A program made the translations under genes and the position numbers. The notes beneath the pieces were generated by a model. The model saw nothing but the letters and a program-made list of their open reading frames with translations, was not told where the DNA came from and did no database searches. A stretch of 10,961 nt of DNA, from positions 1-10,961 of the forward strand of contig DAIEOU010000006.1 of the NCBI GenBank assembly GCA_027348755.1, in the 5' to 3' direction. This stretch comes from an archaeon. GTDB lineage: Archaea > Nanobdellota > Nanobdellia > Pacearchaeales > GW2011-AR1. Shown piece by piece: positions 1 to 6,094 of the stretch (position 1 is the stretch's first letter; each line of letters opens with the position of its first letter).

Positions 1-1
1 G

Positions 2-1090
2 AGAGAAGAACACAGGAAGGCAGGATATGAAGAAATAAAGACTCCTCAGATAATGGACAGCAAACTCTGGAAGATTTCAGGACATTGGGACAAGTATAAA
101 GAGAATAATTTCACTACGCAATATGAAAACAGGACATTCCTTGTAAAACCAATGAACTGCCCTGGAGGAATGCTAGTCTATAAGTCAAAGACTCGCTCAT
201 ACAAAGATCTTCCTCTTAGAGTTGGAGAAATAGGAGTGGTTCATAGGACAGAACTTTCAGGAGTTCTAGCCGGCCTTTTAAGAGTAATACAGTTCACTCA
301 AGATGATGCACATATATTCTGCGCTGATGCACAACAGGCTCAGGAAGAGATACTTTCAATTGCAGAGCTCATAAAAATGTTTTATAACAAGTTTGGACTT
401 GAATTCGACCATGTTGAGCTTTCTACACGCCCTGAAAAAAGAATAGGTACAGATGCAGAATGGGATGTTTCCGAGAAGCTACTTGAAGACGTTCTTAAGA
501 AGGCAAATATAAAATATAAGATTAATGCAGGAGACGGAGCTTTCTACGGTCCTAAAATAGACTTCCATGTTAAAGATTCTTTAGGAAGAACATGGCAAGT
601 CTCTACAATACAACTTGATTCTGCCCTTCCAGAACGTTTTGAACTTGAATACACTGACAATGAAGGAAAACAGAGACGGCCTTTCATGCTTCATCGTGTT
701 ATATATGGCTCACTTGAAAGGTTCATTGGTGTTCTTCTTGAGCATCTTAACGGAGCAATGCCTTTATGGCTTTCTCCTATACAAGTGAGGGTTATAAGCT
801 TCACAGACAGAAACAACAAAGCAGCTGAGAAAGTTCTTGCAAGCTTAAAAGAAGCTATTCCAAACCTTAGAGCAGACGTAGACTTAAGAGGAACAACTGT
901 TAATGACAAAGTTAGAGATGCAGAGCTTATGAGAATACCTTATATTATTGTCATAGGAGATAAAGAAGAACAAGCAGGAACTCTGGCTGTAAGAACAAGA
1001 GGAGACAAGAAGCCTGAATTCGGAATCAAAAAAGAAGATTTCATAAACCGCGTTAAGGAAAATATAAAGACAAGGTCAAAAGAGATATAA
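2..1090 (+). CDS. thrS: Threonyl-tRNA synthetase, C-terminal part (5' end outside window)
   Basis: This class II synthetase charges tRNA-Thr with threonine in the cytoplasm. The reading frame is open from base 2, so the gene starts upstream; 362 residues are visible against about 580-640 for a full enzyme. Motif 1 lies near the left edge, followed by SGHW. The three zinc/threonine ligands are all present: Cys in MNCPGG (codon 158-160), His in DDAHIFC (codon 311-313) and His in MLHR (codon 692-694). Motif 2 starts with the expected Arg (codon 245-247). The second Arg of the usual RVRxF is replaced by Ile (RVIQF), while the first, ATP-contacting Arg is kept. The last ~110 residues form the anticodon-binding domain. 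By eye the core (GDGAFYGPKIDFHVKDSLGR, TIQLD, PLWLSP) is closer to bacterial ThrRS than to the divergent archaeal form. The editing domain, if any, is not visible. Confidence 0.97.
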   Translation, partial: REEHRKAGYEEIKTPQIMDSKLWKISGHWDKYKENNFTTQYENRTFLVKPMNCPGGMLVYKSKTRSYKDLPLRVGEIGVVHRTELSGVLAGLLRVIQFTQDDAHIFCADAQQAQEEILSIAELIKMFYNKFGLEFDHVELSTRPEKRIGTDAEWDVSEKLLEDVLKKANIKYKINAGDGAFYGPKIDFHVKDSLGRTWQVSTIQLDSALPERFELEYTDNEGKQRRPFMLHRVIYGSLERFIGVLLEHLNGAMPLWLSPIQVRVISFTDRNNKAAEKVLASLKEAIPNLRADVDLRGTTVNDKVRDAELMRIPYIIVIGDKEEQAGTLAVRTRGDKKPEFGIKKEDFINRVKENIKTRSKEI

Positions 1091-1333
1091 TCACTTTTTT
1101 TCTGGTTGAGTATACTGTTCGTATTGCCTGATTAATTCTCTAGAAAACTCTGTAGGATTTATTTTGACGCGGTTAACCTTATTGTACTCCTGAGCATAAA
1201 TAACTGCAGTTTGTCTTAGAGAAGATATCCTGCTTTTTAGAGGAGCAACAGCCATATCACACTCAACTAAGTCAGTTATTATAATTAGGTTACTTAGTTG
1301 GCTTGAGGCTATTTTTTCAAGACTTATAGGCAT
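1091..1333 (-). CDS. Small unknown protein (80 aa)
   Basis: I do not recognise this protein. It has a hydrophobic stretch (NLIIITDLV) near residues 15-23, then a mostly helical-looking remainder ending in QPEKK. There is no signal peptide or clear membrane helix. The frame extends upstream to a GTG at 1387, but I chose the ATG at 1333 because a TATA box (TTTATAAG on the minus strand, 1356-1363) is centred about 26 nt upstream, the spacing of a leaderless archaeal transcript. The GTG start would lie upstream of that transcript. The stop codon directly abuts the thrS stop on the other strand. The gene fills an otherwise empty interval and has a well-placed promoter, which favours a real gene. 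Function cannot be inferred. Confidence 0.65.
   Translation of the reverse strand: MPISLEKIASSQLSNLIIITDLVECDMAVAPLKSRISSLRQTAVIYAQEYNKVNRVKINPTEFSRELIRQYEQYTQPEKK
1095..1101 (+). terminator. Oligo-T tract after thrS
   Basis: Seven consecutive T residues begin four bases after the thrS stop codon, with no hairpin. Archaeal RNA polymerase terminates at such U-tracts. The same bases, read on the other strand, encode the Lys-Lys end of the convergent small protein, so the tract would serve two purposes. Inferred from sequence only. Confidence 0.45.
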
Positions 1334-1355
1334 TATCTCCGCCTCGTTGGTTTTG

Positions 1356-1363
1356 CTTATAAA
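1356..1363 (-). promoter_or_regulatory. TATA box for the small gene at 1333
   Basis: The minus strand reads TTTATAAG. Its centre is about 26 nt upstream of the ATG at 1333, which predicts transcription starting at or next to the start codon. Confidence 0.55.
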
Positions 1364-1392
1364 CCCTTGTACGGCATGTTTTTTCACAACTA

Positions 1393-1400
1393 TTATAAAC
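1393..1400 (+). promoter_or_regulatory. TATA box for the gene at 1421
   Basis: The plus strand reads TTATAAAC. Its centre is about 25 nt upstream of the ATG at 1421, predicting a leaderless mRNA. It lies back to back with the minus-strand TATA box at 1356-1363, so 1334-1420 is a compact divergent promoter region. Confidence 0.55.
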
Positions 1401-1420
1401 CTGTTTCTCCAGATAATGAA

Positions 1421-2137
1421 ATGAAATTCGAACAGCTACTTCAAAAATTGCATGCGTCAAAGCAATACTCTGAGTTTACTAAGAAATACAAAGACCCTTT
1501 TGTTGTTGCGGGTTTTTTCGTTATAGACTTAGAAGGAAAAAACAACATATACCAAATAGACTATTATGTTCCATCAGAGAACAAAATAGCTGCTTTTAGC
1601 CTTGGAAGCCCAATAAGTATGCAGCTTCTTGAGATGATGAAGTCAGACGCAAAGCCTGTTGAGCTTCCAAAAAGCACGAACATAGATCTTGACTCACTGC
1701 CAGGAATACTTGATGATGAGATGAAAAACAGGTCAATAACAGAGGAAATAAAAAAAATGGTTGCAATACTTCATACATCAGAAGGCAGAGCAGTCTGGAA
1801 CGTTAGTTGCATGCTCTCAGGAATGTCAATACTAAAGGCACACGTTGAAGACAGCTCTGAATCAGTTCTTAAGATGGAGCGTTCCTCGCTTATGGACATA
1901 ATGAAGCAAGTTCCTATAAAGAAAGAAATTCCTGGAGTGCAGAAAATACCTTCTGATTCTGACAAGCTTACAAAGACAGCAGAGAAGGCTGCTTTAGAAG
2001 ACGAACTTAAGAAGCTAGATGCAATAGAAGTACAGATAGACAAAGAAAAGGAAGCCATAAAGACTCAGCTAGAAAAAGAGAAAGCCGCAGCAAAGAAAGA
2101 AGATTCAAAGGCAGAAAAGAAAGCAAAACATAAATGA
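1421..2137 (+). CDS. Unknown protein with charged C-terminal coiled coil (238 aa)
   Basis: I cannot assign a function, though the protein resembles uncharacterised proteins I recall from DPANN archaea. Residues ~1-65 alternate helix and strand (the strand pair GFFVIDLE and IYQIDYYVP is the clearest). The middle (~90-165) is helical and contains NRSITEEIKKM and WNVSCMLSGMSILKAHVEDS. The last ~60 residues are lysine/glutamate/alanine-rich with heptad-like spacing and probably form a coiled coil or disordered tail. There is no signal peptide or membrane segment. The frame also allows a TTG at 1367 or an ATG at 1376, but the TATA box at 1393-1400 would lie downstream of both, so the ATG at 1421 is preferred. 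The gene is separated from the pilin gene by a convergent terminator zone. Confidence 0.8.
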   Translation: MKFEQLLQKLHASKQYSEFTKKYKDPFVVAGFFVIDLEGKNNIYQIDYYVPSENKIAAFSLGSPISMQLLEMMKSDAKPVELPKSTNIDLDSLPGILDDEMKNRSITEEIKKMVAILHTSEGRAVWNVSCMLSGMSILKAHVEDSSESVLKMERSSLMDIMKQVPIKKEIPGVQKIPSDSDKLTKTAEKAALEDELKKLDAIEVQIDKEKEAIKTQLEKEKAAAKKEDSKAEKKAKHK

Positions 2138-2166
2138 TATTCTAAGTATCACTCTCAACTGTCTTC

Positions 2167-2183
2167 TAAAAAATATTTTTATT
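2167..2183 (+). terminator. Terminator after the 238-aa gene
   Basis: The sequence TAAAAAATATTTTT followed by ATT sits about 30 nt after the stop codon at 2137. The same 14 bases recur 29 nt after the stop codon of the 644-aa gene (10814-10827), which supports a terminator role. Confidence 0.5.
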
Positions 2184-2197
2184 GCTCACGCTAGCTC

Positions 2198-2218
2198 TAA
2201 AAAATATAATAAAAAAGA
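2198..2218 (-). terminator. Terminator after the pilin-like gene
   Basis: On the minus strand two T6 runs (complement of 2211-2216 and 2199-2204) lie within 35 nt downstream of the stop at 2233. This matches the U-tract type of archaeal terminator, and no GC-rich hairpin is present. Confidence 0.5.
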
Positions 2219-2232
2219 ATAATAATTCCGGC

Positions 2233-2682
2233 TTACGAGCACTGTACAGTTTCTGACTTATCACAGAGCTTTGGCTGTCCTGCTTCTGTAATCACTGTAC
2301 CAGCAACTGAAACGCTTACCGGCTTTGTTGCGAGACCAGCAACGGTATAAACCTTGGTCTCAAGTGCATTTGGAACAGGTCCTGATGAGTTGGTCGTTGA
2401 TTGACCACTTCCATCGAGGAAGACAAGCGTCACATTAGTGAGCGTAGCCTCCCCAGACTGTCTTCCATACTGCACTGTTGCACTGTAAGGTCCGCTTGCG
2501 CTTACATTACAGCTTATAGGCTTTAAGTCGAGTGTTAAGCAAGCACTGGTTATCTGCTGGCCGCTCTGTTGAAGAGCACCACGCAAGTATCCCCAGATTA
2601 TTGCAACAGCAGCCAACACCAGTAAAATGATGAGAACCGTCGTCACAACATCGCTTAGACCTCTTTTTGCGCCATGTTTCAT
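2233..2682 (-). CDS. Archaeal type IV pilin-like secreted protein (149 aa)
   Basis: The N-terminus is a class III signal peptide: a basic stretch, MKHGAKRG, followed by LSDVV and a hydrophobic helix at about residues 12-33. A prepilin peptidase of the PibD/EppA type would be expected to cut after Gly8, leaving a ~141-aa protein anchored or assembled through the helix. The N-terminal pattern fits the archaeal pilin N-terminal family (PF07790-like). The exterior domain looks rich in beta strand, with Ser/Thr/Gly content. It has four Cys (48, 58, 140, 148), which could make two disulfides, and three N-glycosylation sequons (Asn59, Asn83, Asn98). Two 60-base samples of the gene are 50-53% GC, against 32-37% in samples from other genes. 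No pilus ATPase or platform gene is in view. It could be a pilin, an adhesin or another surface protein. Confidence 0.85.
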   Translation of the reverse strand: MKHGAKRGLSDVVTTVLIILLVLAAVAIIWGYLRGALQQSGQQITSACLTLDLKPISCNVSASGPYSATVQYGRQSGEATLTNVTLVFLDGSGQSTTNSSGPVPNALETKVYTVAGLATKPVSVSVAGTVITEAGQPKLCDKSETVQCS

Positions 2683-2703
2683 AAACTGATTACTTGAAAC
2701 TTG

Positions 2704-2711
2704 TTTATAAA
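2704..2711 (-). promoter_or_regulatory. TATA box for the pilin-like gene
   Basis: The minus strand reads TTTATAAA, centred about 25 nt upstream of the ATG at 2682. This gives the gene its own promoter in the 52-nt gap after the metallopeptidase gene and predicts a leaderless mRNA. Confidence 0.55.
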
Positions 2712-2734
2712 TGTTTTTATCCTCGACAAACTAA

Positions 2735-3355
2735 TCACACCCGTATATACTTCATAGGATTTATTACATATTTCAATATCAGATCTTTTTCCTTTGCGTA
2801 ACCATCTATTTTAGCCAAATTTTCTTTGAACAGTTCCATAAATTCATCACTCATCATCTGAACATGAAGATGCGGAAACCACCCTCCGTTTTCATCTATT
2901 CTTCCGACTTCCGCAAATATTTCTCCAGCTTCTACCACATCTCCTTTCTTTAGAGAAATATTTTTATTTAGATGTCCAAAAAGAATGTAATTTTCTTCTC
3001 CTTCTATTTTGAATATCACTCGGCCTCCCCATCCTCCATTTTGATCTTTATCAATCATTATATGTTCTACAACAGCTTTCTTAGGCAGAGCAACTTTAGT
3101 TCCTTCTGGAACATTAAAATCCACTCCTAAATGTATAAACGCCCCAGTTTTTTTGTTATATTGATTTCTCCATATGTTTGATCTGTCCTCTAGAAAACCG
3201 CCATAGCTGAAATCGACATTGTTCTTAACATGCAGTTCATTAATCCATTTTTTACATATATTCGGATCACTCAAATCAGCCTTAGTTTTCTTAGATTCTT
3301 CATTAAGATTGACATTCAACCATCTCTTGTTATTCAGTTCAGGAAATATTTTCAT
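2735..3355 (-). CDS. M23-family (lysostaphin-like) zinc metallopeptidase (206 aa)
   Basis: The M23 signature is complete: HLGVD gives zinc ligands His75 and Asp79, PHLH gives His162 and zinc ligand His164, and FGH gives His128. Between these lie strand-rich, lipoyl-like segments such as KKGDVVEAGEIFAEVG. The context YGGFLEDR upstream of HLGVD and ENGGWFPHLH downstream match the M23 subgroup that in other organisms is fused to class III aminotransferases, as I recall it; here it stands alone with ~70 residues of N-terminal extension. M23 enzymes usually cut peptidoglycan peptides, but archaea have none, and no signal peptide or membrane helix is visible, so the protein appears cytoplasmic. Its start lies 5 nt after the gltX stop, so it is probably co-transcribed with gltX. 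The physiological substrate is unknown. Confidence 0.88.
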   Translation of the reverse strand: MKIFPELNNKRWLNVNLNEESKKTKADLSDPNICKKWINELHVKNNVDFSYGGFLEDRSNIWRNQYNKKTGAFIHLGVDFNVPEGTKVALPKKAVVEHIMIDKDQNGGWGGRVIFKIEGEENYILFGHLNKNISLKKGDVVEAGEIFAEVGRIDENGGWFPHLHVQMMSDEFMELFKENLAKIDGYAKEKDLILKYVINPMKYIRV

Positions 3356-3360
3356 GTTAT

Positions 3361-5028
3361 TTATTGATGCGTGAACCAGAACTCATACGTACCTTTAGTT
3401 ATTTTATCCAGTTTTACGAATCCAAATCTTTCAAACTGTATCACGTCGCCTAATTTTAAATCTTTTACAGCTTCCTCTGCATATCCTTCAATCCAAGTTG
3501 CATCAGGCATGAATATCTTTGCAGGAACATGCCCAGATACCCATTGTATCTTTGGAATCTGTTTGTTTTCAATTCCAGTTACTTCTGCATTTGGCCCTCT
3601 CTTGGGCATCTCAATATTGTAAAGATGAAGAAGCCTAGTCTCTTTCCCAGCATTTTCTTTTTTGTCTTCCGCAGATATGTAAAGCTCTCCTAATTTTATC
3701 TCTCTAGTTTCTTTGGAATCTGGATGCACTGGAAGGCTTACAGACTTAATTTTAGCACTCTCCGTGCTTTGTTTAATACTTAATGGCACAGGATTTGCAA
3801 CAAAATAATATCTTTTTGTATCTTTATCAATAATCTTTCTTGATATTGCTGCAAGCATGTCAAAGTCTATGTTTGCTTCTTTCTTGCTAAGTCCTAACTG
3901 TTTGACAAGTTCATAGAAAACTTCTTTCTTTATACCTCTTCGCCTAAGAGCTTTAAGTGTGACAAGGCGCGGATCATCCCATCCTATGTATTTTCCTGAT
4001 TCTACAAGAGCCCTTATTTCCCTTCCTTTTGCCTTTGCTTCTGTAGAATCGTCAATAACGTTAAACCTTCCGTATTGAACAACAGTTTGTTTTGGCAGGC
4101 CGAGTATATCTTTTATCGCATCCTGCAAGGGGACGCGCTGGTCAAACTCATTCGTCCTTAGAATATGTGTTACTTTCATGAGCCCATCTTCTATAGGATT
4201 ATAAAAGTCGTACATGGGCCATACCTTGTATTTTTCCCCTTGCCTGAAATGTCTTGCATGCACACTTCTGAATATTACAGGATCTCTAAGGACCTGATTC
4301 TGATCCTGCATATTTCCTTTAAACCGCAAGGTCGCAGCACCTTCGTTATATTTTCCCTTTAGGAAAGCATTCCATTCTGACATGTTCTCATCGTTGCTCT
4401 GCCTTCTGCATTCGCATTCTTTCCCAGCATGTCTGAAGTCGCGCATTTTTTCCTGAGAGCAAAAGCACATGTATGCTTTGCCTTTTTTTATCAATGTTTC
4501 AGCGTGTTTGTAAAGCAGGGGCATGTCATCAGATACAAATCTTATCGAAGCTGGTTTTATACCTAGATAATTCTCTATGTCATCAAGGTCCATGTCAACA
4601 TATTCTTGGCTTACTTTCTCTGGATTTGCGTCCTCGAATCTTAGAAGACATTTTCCGTTGTATCTCTGCGCATATATATAATTCAGAAGAAAACCTAAAG
4701 CATGTCCTGCATGAAGATATTTCGATGGTTCTGGAGGCAGCCTTGTTACAACCTTTCCATCGACCGCATTAGGAAGCTCCGGAAGATCCTTTTCTTTTTC
4801 TTCATGTTCCTTTACATACGCTTTAAGTTCATCATATTCCTCTTCCCTGTCTCCTTTAGGCATGGAGTTTACCTCATTGACTATCTCTTGAATTGTAGGC
4901 ATTATTTTCCCAATATCTTTTCTGTCAAGTCCGTGATTAAACAGCTTTGGCAGAATCCTTCCTGCATCTGCCTTCCCGAATTCAATTGCATTCTTAAGGG
5001 CGTAAGCTTTTATCTCGTTTTCAAACAT
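3361..5028 (-). CDS. gltX: Glutamyl-tRNA synthetase, archaeal type
   Basis: This class I synthetase attaches glutamate to tRNA in the cytoplasm. The 555-aa length is normal for the archaeal GluRS/GlnRS-like form. An archaeal N-terminal helical extension (~1-85) precedes the Rossmann catalytic domain, which holds TRLPPEPSKYLHAGHA with the HIGH motif as HAGH (106-109). A Cys pair CFC (188-190) and CEC (205-207) fits the zinc site seen in this family. WPMYDF (270-275) and THILRTNE follow. The KMSKS loop is degenerate, STEAKAKG (~328-335), just before GWDDPRL and LKALRRRG. The C-terminal beta-barrel anticodon domain runs from ~410 to the end. Without a GlnRS in view, it may also charge tRNA-Gln for an amidotransferase, as in most archaea (inference). 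The upstream gene ends 22 nt before the start, and no clear Shine-Dalgarno motif is seen. Confidence 0.96.
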   Translation of the reverse strand: MFENEIKAYALKNAIEFGKADAGRILPKLFNHGLDRKDIGKIMPTIQEIVNEVNSMPKGDREEEYDELKAYVKEHEEKEKDLPELPNAVDGKVVTRLPPEPSKYLHAGHALGFLLNYIYAQRYNGKCLLRFEDANPEKVSQEYVDMDLDDIENYLGIKPASIRFVSDDMPLLYKHAETLIKKGKAYMCFCSQEKMRDFRHAGKECECRRQSNDENMSEWNAFLKGKYNEGAATLRFKGNMQDQNQVLRDPVIFRSVHARHFRQGEKYKVWPMYDFYNPIEDGLMKVTHILRTNEFDQRVPLQDAIKDILGLPKQTVVQYGRFNVIDDSTEAKAKGREIRALVESGKYIGWDDPRLVTLKALRRRGIKKEVFYELVKQLGLSKKEANIDFDMLAAISRKIIDKDTKRYYFVANPVPLSIKQSTESAKIKSVSLPVHPDSKETREIKLGELYISAEDKKENAGKETRLLHLYNIEMPKRGPNAEVTGIENKQIPKIQWVSGHVPAKIFMPDATWIEGYAEEAVKDLKLGDVIQFERFGFVKLDKITKGTYEFWFTHQ

Positions 5029-5050
5029 CTTTCAGACAAAGCAGGGCAAT

Positions 5051-5497
5051 TTAAGAATGTTTTCTAATCTCTGTAAGAACAATATTCATAAGATATCGGT
5101 TAGTCATATCGAGAGTGCATCCATCCATCTTTACAGACTCATTGAATCTATCAATTCTATAATGTCGCTTGGGGAATGCAGAATAAACCTGATTATTCCA
5201 CATTTCGTAATAAATAAATGATTTTGCTCTGGTTACAATTTCCTCAGAATCTCCGCTTTCTAGATTTCTGCTGTCTATCACATAAAACTTCTCTTCCCCT
5301 CTTGGGGCAAATTTAGAATATGCATGCGGTAACTCGTCAGGATGTCTTATTACTTTTACATCCAAATCGCCAACTTTCTTCCTTGCGGCAAGGCATTCCA
5401 TTAAATCGTCATCGCATAAGAACACTCTTTCAGTTCTGTTGCGTTCTTTTATTATTAGTTCAATCAATTCTATCTTCCAATCGGGAATATTCTGCAT
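5051..5497 (-). CDS. Unknown alpha/beta protein upstream of gltX (148 aa)
   Basis: I do not recognise this family. The predicted order is an N-terminal helix (IELIELIIKERNR), a strand with an acidic turn (VFLCDDD), a helix, then strands VKVIRHP and KFYVIDSRN, followed by a helical and aromatic-rich second half (YYEMWNNQVYSAFPKRHYRIDRF). The alternation suggests a small alpha/beta fold, and the Asp run after the first strand could bind metal, but no named motif is visible. There is no signal peptide or membrane helix. It is the first gene of a probable operon with gltX (22-nt gap) and the metallopeptidase. A TATA box 26 nt upstream supports the ATG at 5497. Confidence 0.8.
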   Translation of the reverse strand: MQNIPDWKIELIELIIKERNRTERVFLCDDDLMECLAARKKVGDLDVKVIRHPDELPHAYSKFAPRGEEKFYVIDSRNLESGDSEEIVTRAKSFIYYEMWNNQVYSAFPKRHYRIDRFNESVKMDGCTLDMTNRYLMNIVLTEIRKHS

Positions 5498-5518
5498 AAA
5501 TCTGGTTTAAAATAAAGG

Positions 5519-5527
5519 TATATAAAA
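5519..5527 (-). promoter_or_regulatory. TATA box for the 148-aa gene/gltX/M23 operon
   Basis: The minus strand reads TTTTATATA, centred 26 nt upstream of the ATG at 5497. I see no comparable element at this spacing before gltX or the metallopeptidase gene, which supports one transcript for the three. Confidence 0.55.
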
Positions 5528-5535
5528 CTTAGGAA

Positions 5536-5997
5536 TCAGCCTTTCATTTCCCTTATTTGGCTTTCAAGCTGCGCAATTCTTTCAAGACTTCTTTCAAGTT
5601 TATACTCTAGGTCATCTATCTTAACTTTCATTGAGTTGAACTCTGCCAATCTTGCTCGTCTTGCCTCTCTTACTCGGTCTTCCTGTTCTATGCCTGCGTC
5701 CGTTCCAAAACCTGGAGATAGAAATTCTGTACTGCTTTGTGCTTGTTCTACAGGCGCACTTCCTGCAAGATTCGCCAGAAAACCGAAAGCTCCGGATGAT
5801 TCCTGAGCCTGCGAATTTTGCTCCTCAGAGGGCTGCGCCTGCTGGCTGATTGCAAGTTTCCTAAAATCAACAACTCCATCGCTGCTTGTTGGTAAGTTTA
5901 CCTTATACGTATGTCTAGGCGGCTTTAGGAGACCCCTTTTCTGAAGATATGTAAAATCTATAGTCTCCCCTTTTACCTTTTTTCCAAATATACTCAT
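5536..5997 (-). CDS. Unknown protein with C-terminal coiled coil (153 aa)
   Basis: No function can be assigned. The protein has three parts. The first is a conserved-looking N-terminal segment (MSIFGKKVKGETIDFTYL then QKRGLLK, ~1-30). The second is a low-complexity Gln/Ser/Ala-rich linker (~53-100), probably disordered. The third is a C-terminal helix of ~50 residues (EDRVREARRARLAEFNSM, then DLEYKLERSLERIAQLESQI) with heptad spacing of a parallel coiled coil. No membrane segment is present, so it is probably a cytoplasmic or peripheral scaffold or adaptor. I recall similar coiled-coil proteins ending in a DLEYKL-type helix in DPANN genomes, which is not verified here. It is divergently transcribed from the 533-aa gene and has its own promoter. 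Confidence 0.78.
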   Translation of the reverse strand: MSIFGKKVKGETIDFTYLQKRGLLKPPRHTYKVNLPTSSDGVVDFRKLAISQQAQPSEEQNSQAQESSGAFGFLANLAGSAPVEQAQSSTEFLSPGFGTDAGIEQEDRVREARRARLAEFNSMKVKIDDLEYKLERSLERIAQLESQIREMKG

Positions 5998-6015
5998 TTA
6001 ATCAGCAGGAAGCAG

Positions 6016-6026
6016 TTTTATTTAAA
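6016..6026 (-). promoter_or_regulatory. TATA-like element for the 153-aa gene
   Basis: The minus strand reads TTTAAATAAAA, centred about 24 nt upstream of the ATG at 5997. It forms a divergent promoter pair with the plus-strand element at 6041-6050. Confidence 0.45.
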
Positions 6027-6040
6027 CATATTCTCGGATA

Positions 6041-6050
6041 CTTTTAAATA
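6041..6050 (+). promoter_or_regulatory. TATA-like element for the 533-aa gene
   Basis: The plus strand reads CTTTTAAATA, centred about 49 nt upstream of the ATG at 6095. Transcription would start near 6072, leaving a leader of about 22 nt that contains the GAGGT motif. Confidence 0.45.
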
Positions 6051-6079
6051 ACTGCTTTACATGTTCATGACGTGGAAAA

Positions 6080-6084
6080 GAGGT
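6080..6084 (+). promoter_or_regulatory. Shine-Dalgarno motif (GAGGT) deciding the start at 6095
   Basis: GAGGT ends 10 nt before the ATG at 6095. Most neighbouring genes lack such a motif and appear leaderless, so this one stands out and supports the chosen start. Confidence 0.5.
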
Positions 6085-6094
6085 ATCTCCCTAG

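Noticed and set aside
2167..2183. A-tract/T-tract palindrome considered as an attachment site or element end
   Set aside because: No integrase, target duplication or matching terminal repeat is nearby; the position after stop codons fits a terminator better.
4473..5067. Two plus-strand open frames (99 and 121 codons) opposite gltX
   Set aside because: They lie antisense to a clear synthetase gene, overlap each other, and give Cys/Phe/Leu-rich products typical of shadow frames.
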